The notes below the pieces were generated by a model. It made no database searches. It saw only the letters and a program-made list of their open reading frames with translations, and was not told where the DNA came from. The translations under genes were made by a program, and so were the position numbers. This document shows positions 35,590-46,837 of a stretch of DNA of 64,000 nucleotides, one piece after another (the first letter of the stretch is position 1; the number at the start of each line of letters is the position of its first letter). Origin of the DNA: Gloeopeniophorella convolvens (Eukaryota > Basidiomycota > Agaricomycetes > Russulales); assembly GCA_022496205.1 (NCBI GenBank), contig WTXD01000023.1, forward strand, positions 1 through 64,000, read 5' to 3'.

Positions 35590-36330
35590 TTCCTGGGAAT
35601 CAAGGCTGGCCAAGCTAGTGAGCGCGTCTGGCCAGTCATGAAGGACGAAACGCATAAAATACATAGCCGCGCCCTTAATCTGCTGCGGTTTGGTAAAGCT
35701 CTGTTCTGGTGGATGAAGCGCAAATTCAGTCATGGCATGGCATGCAGAAACAACAGAAGAGAAGGTCATGACCCTGTAACACGACACGCCCATCAGTGAG
35801 AGCGTGCGGCGGTTCTCTTCCCAGAACTGTCCAAGAACTCATTGTCGCGCCAATGCATTAATATGTACGGTTTGCACATGTATACCTCTGATGCATCGAC
35901 TGTCACGTTCGGAAGGTCTTGCACGATGTGACGTAAATGGGGGAATTCGCTCTCAAGGACCCTAGTAACAGCACCAACATTCTCACCTACATCGACAACG
36001 ACGCTGTCCTTGGCGAGCATGTCCTGACAGTGATAGCCTATCGAAAAAGCTCAGCAGCGGACCTTCGTAAGCCATGCCAGCGTACCTTTGATGAACAAGG
36101 ATGATGGGAATTTGCTGACGACACCCTTGAGGAGAGCATAGAAGCGACGGCGCCGCCATTCATCCTCTGGTGACTGGTTGGCCATACCACTGCCAGGTCG
36201 TAGTACTTGACTTGACCGCGAGGCTCAAGGCTGTAGGGCAACCGTGTGAGGCCTGTAGATAATTGGACAAGCCTAGGCTTCATGGACTCGTCACCGCTAG
36301 GATGAGAAGCCATGCGATTCGATTTGATTC
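35590..36330 (-). pseudogene. Decayed O-methyltransferase, copy D
   Basis: Retains the middle of the enzyme: SGDESMKPRLVQLSTGL, frameshifts, then KDSVVVDVGENVGAVTRVLE (SAM motif with one Gly replaced by Glu), PHLRHIVQDLPNVTVDASEV and MYFMRFVLHDWPDALTSLA. The N-terminal dimerisation domain is missing. The 3' part is lost in a deletion that joins the catalytic exon directly to spacer sequence near 35610. Its losses complement those of copy C. Confidence 0.75.
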
Positions 36331-36639
36331 TTTGATCAAACGTGGGAATGTAAGGCGTACAGATTGAAATCGAAAAAAGCACGAGACTCAGGCGTCCACG
36401 TCGGCGAGGATGCTGAGCTGACGCCTGCTGACGCTCGCGATCGTCCAGAGAGAGCGCTCGTCGGGCTCACATGACAACGATTAACGTAATCGGCACCAAA
36501 TTTACTTTGAACTCATGATGGGCACTCGCTCGCTTTCTATGTCGCGTCTCGGTCTATTTGACATATTCCTTGAGACCAAGTAGCTCACACCCAAACCATC
36601 ATGTCCTTCAGAGGAGCAGCCGATACTCCGCGTCCCGGC

Positions 36640-36990
36640 CATGGCCTCGCTGCCTCCGCCCGTTCTCTTGCATCGAGCTCGTTGCTTGCGTGACAGCATG
36701 GCGCGATGTACTACGCTACTGCAGCGAACGGAAAGATATCCTTCACAATCGTCTCCAAGACGAGAGGGCAGTCGTTATCCCAGGAGTGGAAGTGAGGCTC
36801 GCGACGGATATCGAGGCAGGGAACATTATCAGCTCAGAACGGGCGCCGCAGGTGCGTCTACGCACATCTTTTGTGCCGATTCAATCCTCATATCTTTCAA
36901 GATGGCTGGCACGGCCGAAGTGGTGACGCCCACAGAGAGATTTCCGGGCGCCACGTACCAGGACCTTTTTCTATGGAGGAGGATCCCTGC
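36640..36990 (+). pseudogene. 5' relict of gene X
   Basis: Matches 24003-24290: the TGACAGCATGGCGCGATGTA region, CGAACGGAAAGATATCC, CGTCTCCAAGACGAGA, ATCGAGGCAGGGAAC, a GTGCGTCTA donor, and GAAGTGGTGACGCCC. It marks the start of a third duplication unit, which passes into the promoter of the BTB gene at 37319. The long open frame that runs from here into that BTB gene is fortuitous. Confidence 0.55.
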
Positions 36991-37318
36991 GATGAGACCT
37001 TTACCTGCTGTGTCTGTGATTCGTGCGTCTCATGTTGGAATCCAAGTTGGAATCTGCCTGCATACAAAAGCTCTCATACGATCCCGATGTGCTCTGTATC
37101 AATTCATCTCACCTCTGTCCCCAAAACTCATTGTCCGATACCACCTGATCACGCCCGCCGCCAACCGTCGTCTCGCCAATCGCACCCGCTCGCACCGATC
37201 CGACCTCTCTCATCTCTCGCTCGCACTCGCCTGGCATTCATCATATCATCTCCTCCTTCTCTCTGTCTGCGTCTTCCCCTCGGGTCCATTTCTCTACAGT
37301 TGCACCAAGCTCTTCAAA

Positions 37319-39480
37319 ATGATGGCTTCAACTCATTGCCGTGGCGAGGCTCCCGCCAAGGACGGTGCTGCTGCTGAATTCGGGGTCCCATTCAACTATC
37401 CCGACGCGGATCTCATCGTTCGCTCCTCCGATGGGGTTGATTTCAGGGTCTATCGAGCAGTGCTAGAGAGATCTTCTCCTCTGTTCTCAAAGATGCTACT
37501 CGAGCAACGCGACTCAAACATCATGACTACCGTTGATGCTGGGTCCGGCAAAGCTAGGCTCTCCCCCAACACACTTCCCGTGCTGCGTCTCCCGGAAAGC
37601 AAAACGACTATTCACGTTCTTTTGACTTTCATCTTTCCCGTCCCATCGTGTCTACCGGCCACATTCGAAGATACGATCCCCGTACTTGTCGCAGCAAAAA
37701 AGTACAAAGCACAAGCTGCGTTGTCAATGTTGAGGATTTGCTTGAATGGCGTCACCCGTACTGCAGTCCGAACCTCCGACGCATTTCGTGTTTTCTGTTT
37801 AGCTCGAGGACATGGCCTTCGTAGTGACGCGCTTGGACCCGCTCGGGTAGCACTGGACCTCCCCATAACCATTGAAGACTTAGGAGACAAATTAATATTC
37901 GCAACAGCTACCTCTCTGCACGACCTTCTTCATTACAAGCGTATCTTCCAGACTCGGTTATCAAGTGCAATCGCCGGGTTCAGGAAATCCGAAGAACTCA
38001 AAACACTGTGGCGTACGCGGGACAAAGTGTGCACCACGACAATGCCATCGGGTGTACCCCAATGGCTTCATGGCGTTCTCGAAGTTATGGCACACGACCG
38101 GCCGCTTCTTGATCAAATGCGATTCTACATTGCTCTGCAAAGTCACCTTAGTCAACAGGCGTGTCCATTGTGCCAGGCGCCGCCCATTGAGGTGAAGGCC
38201 CTTTTCTGGGATGCCGTAGGGCGGGTGATCAACGCAGCCGTCTCGCAAGTAGGACGACCTGCCGTTTCTGATTGTTATGCTTTACTCATTTACATCGGTT
38301 TTCAGGCCGAGACCGACCTGGTTCGCGATGAAAACGCATGGACTACCCACTTCGACTTCCCTGTCCCTTCTAGCAATTCACAAGAGATCTCTTATCAAAA
38401 TCCCGCAAACGCTGACGTCATACTTCGTTCTGAAGACGGCAAAGACTTCCATGCCCACCGACTCATCCTCGCCATAGCATCTCCTGTTTTTCGTGGCATG
38501 TTCTCGCTGCCAAACCCACCGACAAATTTCGCTGGTGGCTCTCATGACATGCGGGATGTGCTTCCAGTCATTTGTATGACGGAGCCTTCTCTAGTGTTGG
38601 GGAATCTCCTCGCGCTGCTATATCCCGATTCACTCCCTGCGGGTGGCTCTTACACACTCACTTTGCATCTTCTCGCCGCAGCGCAAAAATACGAAATGGA
38701 GAGGACGACGCTCTTGATCCGGAAATTGGCATCTGCGGGCCACTTTGCTAAGGAGCCTACCTCCAGCGATGAGCTATTCCTCGCATATGCGTTTGCTGTT
38801 CGTCACCGGCTTCGCCAAGAGGTGGAAGATCTTGCAATGTACTCTTTGGGGAAGCAACTCAGCTTCAAAGAATTCGGAGATGCCTTGCGTTTTCTTGAGG
38901 GCCCCGCGATTCACGCGTTATCACAATATCGGACTAACTGTCGATGCGTCATCGTCACACGCATCCAATCCGTCATCAACTTGGTCTCTCCTTCTGCGCG
39001 AACATTTCTGCAACCTGTAAATAGGCGGTTCATGGTCAAACGCCCGATCCTCGGTCCGCAACCACCGGCCTCGTTGGTGTTTCATGGGACTTTCAACACA
39101 TCCCCAACGCATGACTATCGAGAATATACCAATTGCACTGAGGTGGTCGGCGACACCAAGCCCAGATGGTGGGACAACTTTTTATGCACATTGAAACAGG
39201 ACGTCAGCTCCGGTGTCAAGCATCCGTCTGTCGGGTCCCTTGCAATCAAAGAGTCGTTCCAGTCCTTTTTGCAGTCCCATACTGCTATCCACGAAGGTTA
39301 CTTCATGTGCGTCACAACATACACGGAAAGGGGCCCGTCCTTCTGTTCGACGTTCGAAGACGAGCTGGAGAAAGCGATCCGCAGTGTGAGTATCTCAAAG
39401 TCGTATTCCGAATCTTGGAGGTTGGGTCAATGACTAACGCCGGAGAAATGGCTTCGCAGGTGCCGTTCAAATACCCTTAG
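37319..39480 (+). CDS. Double BTB/POZ domain protein (BTB-2)
   Basis: Paralogue of BTB-1, same strand, intact. The start is ATG 37319 (a second Met follows directly). The first half has DADLIVRSSDGVDFRVYRAV, LPVLRLPESKTTIHVLLTF, DAFRVFCLARGHGLRSDALG and the module IALQSHLSQQACPLCQAPP (CxxC). The intron at 38249-38305 is 57 bp, a multiple of three, and contains no stop, so intron retention would keep the frame. The second half has ADVILRSEDGKDFHAHRLIL, ASPVFRGMFSLPNPP, LPVICMTEPSLVLGNLLALL and the module HEGYFMCVTTYTERGPSFC. The final intron is 39386-39459, leaving a short last exon VPFKYP. A promoter with C/T-rich leader lies at 37200-37318. Function unknown; BTB folds usually dimerise and can recruit Cullin-3. 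Confidence 0.87.
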
Positions 39481-39754
39481 CACGAAAGCGGTGCCATAGG
39501 AGTGATGTGACCCACAACAACGAGCAGGTCTCGCTCGCCCCACCAGGCGTTGGCAGATACCATTATGTTCTTGACTGTTCGGATATTTCAACAGCCATGG
39601 ATTCAGGACTCAGAGTCCGCACAATGTGTCGTGGTCGGTGCGCGAATATTGCTGTACATATCGAACCTGACGTGCAGTATTGTTGTACGAGTCGAAAAGA
39701 TCTGACTTAAAAACTACTCTAGAATAGTGCTATTCTCTGCATCGTATTGAAGGC

Positions 39755-40235
39755 GCCAAGTTTGTGACGATGAGTCTCGGCGAATTCACGAGACGTGCGC
39801 GTGGATGGCCGAACGTCATTTGGCATGATATTCCGAATTTAGAGAACATATTGACGTGTGAGATCTCTACATCATTCTTCACCACGCCCATACAGCGCAA
39901 ACCGATATATGCTCTCCCGAAGTATCACTCACTTACACTGCACCGCCGGATGCCGACGCCGCTTCATCGGAGGATTCGGTGCCGTCCCCGAGGAAAGCAT
40001 CCAACTCCTGGATAAAATGTGTGTTTAGCGCCTCGCGATCTCGTCCGCGGATTGGCGGAAGGTAGCTACCTCGTCGAGCGCACGGTGCAGGGAGCCTTTC
40101 ACTTGGTAGTAAAGGCCTCCTCCGAAGAAAAGTACACCCGCGTGCAAAACGTGCACTCTTTCTCCCAGGCATGCGCTGTTAGCGCATTGAGGATAGCCGA
40201 GCTAACTGCGTCAGGCGCGGGTAATGGCTCATATC
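39755..40235 (-). pseudogene. Duplicated 3' end of a BTB gene (fragment)
   Basis: Copy of the sequence at 43403-44020, which contains the end of the DUF6532-like gene (plus) and the 3' end of BTB-3 (minus). Readable pieces are CTFCTRVYFSS-like residues, then LDEVATFRQSAD-like residues, matching the C terminus of BTB-3. The rest of the gene is absent. It forms a direct repeat with 43403-44020, about 3.6 kb apart. Confidence 0.65.
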
Positions 40236-41828
40236 ATAGCTGCGTCACCGAGCGAAGGCGTGATCGTGTCACCTTGGTTTGCAACGAGGTCACGCAACGG
40301 GGATCATGGTGGTTTCATCGTAACGAGCTGAGGCACAGGCACGAGAGCGGGTGTGCAGTCACCGTTTTCGTCAATAAGACAGTGCGGCGAGCAGCGCAGT
40401 AAAGTTGGGCAGTCTCACGTCCGAGACGAGCCATGGGGTTGTCTTGGGGCTGCTATGCGTGGGTCAAGAGATGGAGGCAGGGGGAGAGGGACGGACTGGA
40501 AGACAGCTTTGGAGATGTGTGGCGTGTGCAGAATGAGGAAGTATGTGCGTGCGCACATCGGTCAGTTGGTCGGGTGCTGAGGGGCAGGGACATGCCTGGC
40601 GGCTCACCTCGGAACCAGCTGTGCATGTGTGAATACTATGAGACCAGGCAGGGGAGGGAGGAGACAAAGACAATGAAAATCTCACAAGTCGATTGCATCA
40701 CTCGGAACGCGTAACGCACAACGCGTCACATGCACACGTCACGCGCAACCCCATATGATCCCACCATGGCACTGGTGGCACGACAACTTGGATATCCTCA
40801 CCTCTCACGCCCTCCTGCTGCCACAACGACGCCGACCGCGACGTGAAGACAACTGGCCGAGTAGCAACAATCTGCCCGCGTGCCGGGTGCACTATTCGAG
40901 CTGGCGATGATGGCCGCATCGACTTGCTACGGCCACAGCCAGCACGAATTGTGCGCTCGCTATGCCGTGTCATCGCCGTCTAGCCACGACGTGGCACCGC
41001 TGCATGCCCGACCTCGCCACTCAGGCGCCATGACGATGCCAACCGGGCCGCAAAGACAAACGACCGACCAACGACCAGCAACGACGTGCACGGTGCACAG
41101 GCGCATGCATGCACGCAATTCGCGGTGGCTGTGGGCGCATCGTCTCGATGCCGTCTCAGGTGCCGTGAATTGCGTGCACGTGCTGCCGCATCATCGCCGT
41201 CGTTGTCGCAGTGCCTTAGCGACGCCATGGCACTGCCGCCGCCAAGGCAACATGGCGTGCGCACGACTCTCAGCGGCAGTGGTACTTAGCGGCGCCTCTC
41301 AGGCTTCCCGCCGCGGTCCTGTCATCTTGAGGCTGTTCGGCGGATTTCGCCGCTCGTGGCATCGTCGTTACGACGAGTCGGGGCATGGGCGCGAGAGCTC
41401 AAGCGCTCACGCGCCGCCTCCGTTTTCGTTGACGGAGCCGCGCCGCGATGACAGCGTTTGCGGCTAGGCTCATGTTGCTGCGCCACGTCGCGACCACGCT
41501 ACGCGGCTGAACCTGCTGCGCCGGCACGTTGGCGTCGCCGTGGTACAGCGCGAGGCCATGCCGGTTGTGATGTTGCGCGCAATTCAGAACCGCGGGCCCG
41601 ACGTGTGCAGAGGCGGGCTCGCTTACCAGAATGGTATAGCGGGCGCTCGTTTCGCGCTCACCTCCGCGACGGCAACGTTGCTCGGGGTCGTGGGGCTGTA
41701 CCCGCGTCCGCCAAGCATGCGAAGGCGCCAAAGATTACATACCGGCAAAGAAACATGTCAAACACGATTCGCGCGAGGAAAATAGCAGGAAACGGCGGTG
41801 CGCACAACTCCGTCTCTGTACCACCATC
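40236..41828. other. GC-rich region, no gene identified
   Basis: 1.6 kb of G/C-rich sequence with overlapping open frames on both strands (the longest plus frame is 40880-41467) and no recognisable motif. Parts around 40310-40395 and 41355-41450 resemble each other weakly, so it may be an old repeat. Confidence 0.35.
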
Positions 41829-43413
41829 ATGGGGAGCTTGCTGACTCTTGACCCGATCTCCTTATACTTCTTCAACCTCAACAATGCAATTGCAAGCAAG
41901 AAACAGCCGTACAAACTCACAAGTGTTGTGGAATCTTTGGCGCGCGCTGTACTGCCGGGCCCTGGCGACACTACTATGACAAGCGTTGGTACGACTTCAT
42001 TCACAAGCTCGGAGGGGCAGGAGAGCAGCGCTAGCGCTTCACGAGCGGGGTCCCGTCGCTCTCGGGCCGCATCGTCGACAGCGCCTGAAGCTGGTGAGAT
42101 GGCAGGCCCTATCCGAGTGATCCACGATGGCGTCGGACTGTCCGACAATGACAAAGACGAGGGTGGGGAGCACCTGGCTGTCATCAACAGCTCATTCAAG
42201 GGTAACGTGCGTGCCTCGAAGGAGGTGCGTATGATATTTCTTTACCGTCACCACGGATAATCTAGCACCAGGGACTCATGAGGATCGTCCAGGATGCAGC
42301 GCCTGCAGACAAGGCCTCGACCAGCATGTCTGCAGGTGACAGCGGCGTGGTCGCGTCAGCCTCGCAGGTGGGAAAGAAGAAGGCCGTCCGAGTCGGTGGC
42401 CTCCCTCCATCAGTCCCTCAGGAGGTTTTCCGTATATATATTGTCCCGACCTACGCGCGCTTTATCGCGCACCAGGACAACCCCTGGGAGATCAACACCG
42501 AAGCTGCTTGTAACGTTCTCCAGCACGCTTGTGCTATCGAATGTCCCGACTTCAAAGATGTCATTGGGCCGGACTCGCCGATCCTCAAGCTGGTAAGGGT
42601 GCCACGTTGCATCCCAATGCGGCGCACGATAGTGACACCTCCAGGCTACCCAACGCATTGCTGACACATACCGTTCTTCCTTCGGCTCAGTGGGAGTTGC
42701 GGCTGTCAACTCGTTCATGATATCCACCGAATCTCGCCGCAAGCTTAAGACGGACAAGGCCTGCATGCAAATAGCCAAGTTGTACCTCGAACAGCAACGC
42801 TTCCTGTACCGTGACTGTGCGTCAGGTGACTCTGGCGGCTCGGAGGTGCGTCTGCGACCACATCGTTGATCGCAAACTCACTCATCGTCCCCCACGGGAC
42901 TACCAGGGGATGTTCGAAAACCCCATGATAGGGCTTATCATGGCCCGCCACCAGCAATTCGTCAAGAATGCGCTCCTCATCCCCCAGCTCGAGGTGAACT
43001 ACAAATTCGGACCGCATGGTGCCCTCGCCCTCGCAGCGGCGGCGGTAAGCAGTTCCGTGTTATGCATTACCTTTGACTAATGCGTGTAGCCTATCTAGCT
43101 CAAGCGTGCGTGGACCTTCTGGGCAGATGGAGTGATCACCCGGGCCATCGTCCTGGCTAATGGTAAACACCTCCTCAAGGCTCCAAACGGGAAGGGCAAG
43201 AAGTCAATGATGTTCGGTGGCAAAAAAATCATCAAGGCGACTGTCTCGTACGCGCGCAAGGCCAAGGTCAACGTCTCCATCAGGACAATGGAAGCAATCA
43301 TCTACCAGGCGGATAACTTCAAGGAGAAAGTCGTCAAGGATGAGGGTTCTGACGACGACGTAGTCCCGGACAACCAACCCGAGGAGGAGGTCATAGAGGC
43401 ATCAGGTTTGTGA
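41829..43413 (+). CDS. DUF6532-like protein
   Basis: Five-exon gene of a basidiomycete-restricted family. The likely start is 41829 (MGSLLTLDPISLYFFNLNNA); ATG 41977 (MTSVGTTSF) is an alternative. The first exon is Ser/Ala-rich and probably disordered. After splicing I read GLMRIVQDAAPADKASTS, PQEVFRIYIVPTYARFIAHQ, NPWEINTEAACNVLQHACAI, ATQRIADTYRSSFGSVGVAA and MQIAKLYLEQQRFLYRD. Next come GMFENPMIGLIMARHQQFVK, LIPQLEVNYKFGPHGALALA, LKRAWTFWADGVITRAIVLA and an acidic tail (EEEVIEASGL). The long helical region with a late FG.HGALALAAAA segment resembles the DUF6532 domain. All introns have GT...AG ends. It lies between direct repeats of the BTB 3' end. Function unknown. Confidence 0.65.
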
Positions 43414-43819
43414 CGATTAGTCCATGAGACGCGGTTTGCTGAACGTAGCCCAAGATGATAGTCCGAATTCCGAGAAAACCGACGCGTGAGATCTCTTCGT
43501 CGTTCCTCGCTGCGCCCATTCAATTGGAATGGAGGCACGAGATCGCGCGATGGCATGGACAATCAGCACGTGGTTCTGAGGCCACGAGATCGTAGCGTAC
43601 ATACTGCCGGAATGTAACGGTAATGGGACGACGAGACCAACTTCACTCGGAAACCCCCAGCGCAGGCAGCTTCGCCATTTTCACTGTCATACGGCGCAGA
43701 CCGGTATCCTCTTCGGAGGTACTACTCACTTGTACTGCCGGATGTCGATGCCGCTTCATCTGAGAATTCGGTACCGCTGTCCCCGAAGAAAGCATCCAAC
43801 TCCTGAATAAAGTGTATGT

Positions 43820-45895
43820 TTAGCGCCTCACGACCTCGTCTGCGGATTGGCGGAAGGTAGCTACCTCGTCGAGCGCATCGTGTAGGGAGCCTTTCACTCG
43901 GTCGCAAAAGGCCACCCCCGAAGAAAAGTACACCCGCGTGCAGAATGTGCACTCTTTCTCCCGGACATGTGCTGTTAGCGCATTGAGGATAGCCGAGCTA
44001 ACTGCGTCAGGCGCGGGCAATGGCTTCGTGAAGTCTTTATCCAGGTCCACGACGTAGCCGGATAGGATGTCCGACAGCCACTCCGGAAATATCGTCTTAT
44101 CCTCGAACGACTCGCAGCGCGCTTCTTCGTCGTCTGTGTCTTGCGATGTGTTCGTGGGGGGTGGCTTCCCAGCCCACGCGCAGGAGTCTGATGATCCTTG
44201 AGCCCGGAGGCCCCGGAAGCAGGTCAGAAGGGCGTCACGACACCGTATGCGCAGTTGAGCGAGATCGTAGAGGGACGCTCCTTCGAAAAGCGGTAGATCC
44301 TCACCCAGGAACTCGAATGTCATGGGGTGATGCAAAGTCAACCTGGCCGAGAGCTTGACCTCCGAATCGAGGCGCAGTTTGCTTGCGATAGCGTAGACAC
44401 GGAAGGTCTCTTTCCCAGCGGGCGGTGGGATGTCTTCGCGGCTGATGCTGGAACGGAGAGATGATAGGATGTGGTCCATGTCGTATTTCTGAGCGGCCGA
44501 GAGAAGAGGTAACAGCTTGTCCCAAGAATCGGGTGTGGCTGGCGGAACGGGGTAGAGCATTGTGATGAGGCTGTTCAACACCTCTGCTTCTTCGGATACG
44601 TGTAATATAGGGATCCCGCCAACAGTTTCGACGTCCCCAGACTGGGGAAGAGAGAACATGTCTCTAAAAAGCGGCGACGCGATCTCTAATATCGATTTGT
44701 GAACGCGGAAATTAGTGAGATCAGATGATCGGAGTACAGCGTCGCCATCTCGCGCATTGAATCGATTGAGCGAGGGGGTAGCGCTCTCCAGGAGGTTCTC
44801 GCGATCGTGGGGGCTAGTCCCCTCCCCAGGATGTAGGTAATCATCAGCCTGCCCATATGTGGCATTAGGACTCGGAACTTCTGAGTGGCAGTACGGCGAG
44901 GTGGTACTCACGACTTCCATGCTACGCATTGCGGTTGCCTCCAGGCCCAACCAGAAGCTTCGTACAGAGGCCTCGGTTATGTTAGCGCAGGCGGTGCATC
45001 GGACGAAACTCCTAGCTTTGCCTGAGGACAGACTAATTGAGATGTGTCGCCTCAGAGCAGTATGGAATTTGGTGGGATCAAGTGAATAACCCGGGAAAGA
45101 TGTCACAAAGTTAAGGTAATCTTCAAGCCACTGAGGGACAGATGGTGTTTGTTTGGAGTAATAGGCGCAACAGGCTTTTCCCTGCCGGATAGTGGCAACG
45201 AACTCATTGAACTTCTCGGAGAGAATGAACTCCGCGATATTAGCTTTCAAGATCCTTTTTACCTCCTGATGATACTTCCAAAGTTCATAAAGAGTGGTGC
45301 CCGACATACCATCGAGCTTGTCCTCCAGACTCTGCATCGTGATGCTGAGGCCGAGCGTGCGCCTAGCTGCGGTGGTCGCTTCTTCTTGAAGTCCATATCT
45401 CCGAGCGAGGTCGAAAGCACGAAGAGCAGACTCCTCGGGGATCAGCTTTGCCCATTTGCTGGAGGTGCGATCCCGAATGCGAGCTACCACAGAATCCATC
45501 TTATACTTCTGGGCTACCGATATGAGCTCCATCACTTGGTCGACCTCCGGCGGAAGAACAGAGAGGACTGGAAACACGAAACTGAAAAGGCTGGAGAGGA
45601 TGAGGGAGCTATCTGGGAGCTGCACGACCGGAAGTGATGCTGAACCGTCTTCCGCAGGGGTGGGCGGCGCGTCCGGAAGCCGGGCTTCGGGCGTTGTTTG
45701 GGTCAATAAATGACGGAGTACCGTGGAGCTTTCGACGACGTAGACTTTACGGAGTCGAAATTCGTGGAGATCAGATGAACGAAAGATGATATCAGGGTCA
45801 GGATAATCGAAGAATCCAGTGAGATGGTCTTGCGAGTCTGTGACGGGTCCGGCGGCTGCGGGTTGTGTGGAGGTTTCGGAAGCTGTGGTCGACAT
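43820..45895 (-). CDS. Double BTB/POZ domain protein (BTB-3)
   Basis: Intact member of the minus-strand BTB array. I start at 45895 (MSTTASETSTQPAAAGPVTD), matching the MST starts of the neighbours; an in-frame Met lies at 45946. The first half has PDPDIIFRSSDLHEFRLRKV, LPVVQLPDSSLILSSLFSFV, RAFDLARRYGLQEEATTAAR and FHTALRRHISISLS followed by RCTACANI (CxxC). A stopless 63-bp intron (44849-44911) sits at the junction. The second half has DAVLRSSDLTNFRVHKSILE, ASPLFRDMFSLPQSGD, ETFRVYAIASKLRLDSEVKL, LTLHHPMTFEFLGEDLPLFE and the cysteine module KECTFCTRVYFSSGVAFC. It ends DEVATFRQSADEVVRR at 43820. The large open frame with no disruption suggests a functional gene. Compared with BTB-1 and BTB-2 it belongs to a distinct subfamily (LHHPMTFEFLGE signature). 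Confidence 0.87.
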   Translation of the reverse strand: MSTTASETSTQPAAAGPVTDSQDHLTGFFDYPDPDIIFRSSDLHEFRLRKVYVVESSTVLRHLLTQTTPEARLPDAPPTPAEDGSASLPVVQLPDSSLILSSLFSFVFPVLSVLPPEVDQVMELISVAQKYKMDSVVARIRDRTSSKWAKLIPEESALRAFDLARRYGLQEEATTAARRTLGLSITMQSLEDKLDGMSGTTLYELWKYHQEVKRILKANIAEFILSEKFNEFVATIRQGKACCAYYSKQTPSVPQWLEDYLNFVTSFPGYSLDPTKFHTALRRHISISLSSGKARSFVRCTACANITEASVRSFWLGLEATAMRSMEVVSTTSPYCHSEVPSPNATYGQADDYLHPGEGTSPHDRENLLESATPSLNRFNARDGDAVLRSSDLTNFRVHKSILEIASPLFRDMFSLPQSGDVETVGGIPILHVSEEAEVLNSLITMLYPVPPATPDSWDKLLPLLSAAQKYDMDHILSSLRSSISREDIPPPAGKETFRVYAIASKLRLDSEVKLSARLTLHHPMTFEFLGEDLPLFEGASLYDLAQLRIRCRDALLTCFRGLRAQGSSDSCAWAGKPPPTNTSQDTDDEEARCESFEDKTIFPEWLSDILSGYVVDLDKDFTKPLPAPDAVSSAILNALTAHVREKECTFCTRVYFSSGVAFCDRVKGSLHDALDEVATFRQSADEVVRR

Positions 45896-46837
45896 GACTC
45901 CGTCGCGCGAGACCTTAACACCAGGGCAGACTTCGGTGAGCGGCACTTAGTAGCCTGTAGATGTTGGTACAATGTAGCTTGATCTTGAGCATCCGATGAT
46001 GAGAGGGGGGGCGAAAATTGAGTCAAACCATACTACGAGCACCCCACGTCGCCGCTTGTTTTCATTTGTCTATCTGGGCCAACAAAATGGGCAATGCGCA
46101 TTGCGCCGCGGCCCGCTGGGCTCTCAGTGGCGTCGACCAAATGAGTACACACACCATGCATCATGCATCACCTGACGGTCGACTCACCGCTGGCACTGGC
46201 CGCGCGCCCGGCGACTCCGACGAAGGCTGACAGACCTGGGCTTATAGTGACCAAGCTCAGGCTCGAAGATCTTCAATAGGCTGATCACTACGCTGGGTCC
46301 CGCCGACGACAAGCACAAATACAGTGCAATACGGGCGCAATGCGTCAACCCCGCCAGCGGCAGTTTTGCCAGCCCATAAAGTCACGCCACTGGTCTCGGA
46401 ATTCGATCAGCCTCTCTACGTATATACCCAGCGCTAGCTTTTGGCGTGGCATACTCCCCGTCGCGCATTGCTCGAAATCGTGCGTCCAGGCGAAGGCTAC
46501 AGAGAGATACGCGTTACGGGCCCGGGGTCTAACAGCAGAGCCGACTTTTACCAGCAGCACGACGCTCATCTTATCCCGCCCCATGTCAGCCCATCGCACC
46601 TGTTATCGCTTGCATGTCATGTACTTCGATTCGACAACGTCCTCATACTGAGACACGATCGAAAATCGATCCGAGATAGAACACCCTAAGCCTAGGAAAT
46701 CATTGGTGCGAGACAACTTCCTCATCATCACCCCCTGCGTCCACGCGCGTCCACAATGGGCCGACTCAGCCTCAGGCCTCAGTACATCAATGTTACGCAC
46801 TGTTATCACCGTAGGCTGCCTAAGATTTGCTAAGTTC
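45896..46837. other. Spacer in the BTB array, no gene
   Basis: Upstream of BTB-3 and downstream of BTB-4. The stretch 46560-46830 is similar to 49320-49560, showing that duplicated units include their 3' flanks. Confidence 0.45.

Larger units (their letters stand above)
23840..36560. repeat. Segmental duplication array (methyltransferase units)
   Basis: The same ordered set of blocks occurs twice, and partly a third time. A boundary block of CGCTCGTC..GCTCACA type is seen near 23913, 30337 and 36454. A relict gene X follows at about 24000-24925, 31236-31470 (3' part) and 36640-36990 (5' part). The O-methyltransferases are at 25267-27085 and 32564-34405, and the decayed methyltransferases at 28378-30201 and 35590-36330. 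Spacer sequence is also shared: 27300-27940 matches 34960-35610, and 25098-25266 matches 32400-32563. Unit length is about 6 kb, with insertions and deletions in both copies. Confidence 0.7.

Noticed and set aside
22442..37000. Secondary-metabolite gene cluster (hydrolase plus O-methyltransferases)
   Set aside because: No polyketide synthase, NRPS, terpene synthase, P450 or oxidase lies nearby. The methyltransferase multiplicity is explained by segmental duplication.
36641..37318. A long plus-strand open frame that would extend BTB-2 upstream by more than 200 residues
   Set aside because: The extension reads the relict of gene X and a C/T-rich leader. The paralogue BTB-1 starts at the position matching 37319.
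40880..41467. 195-codon plus-strand frame in a GC-rich region
   Set aside because: Low-complexity Arg/His/Ser composition, competing frames on the other strand and no conserved motif.
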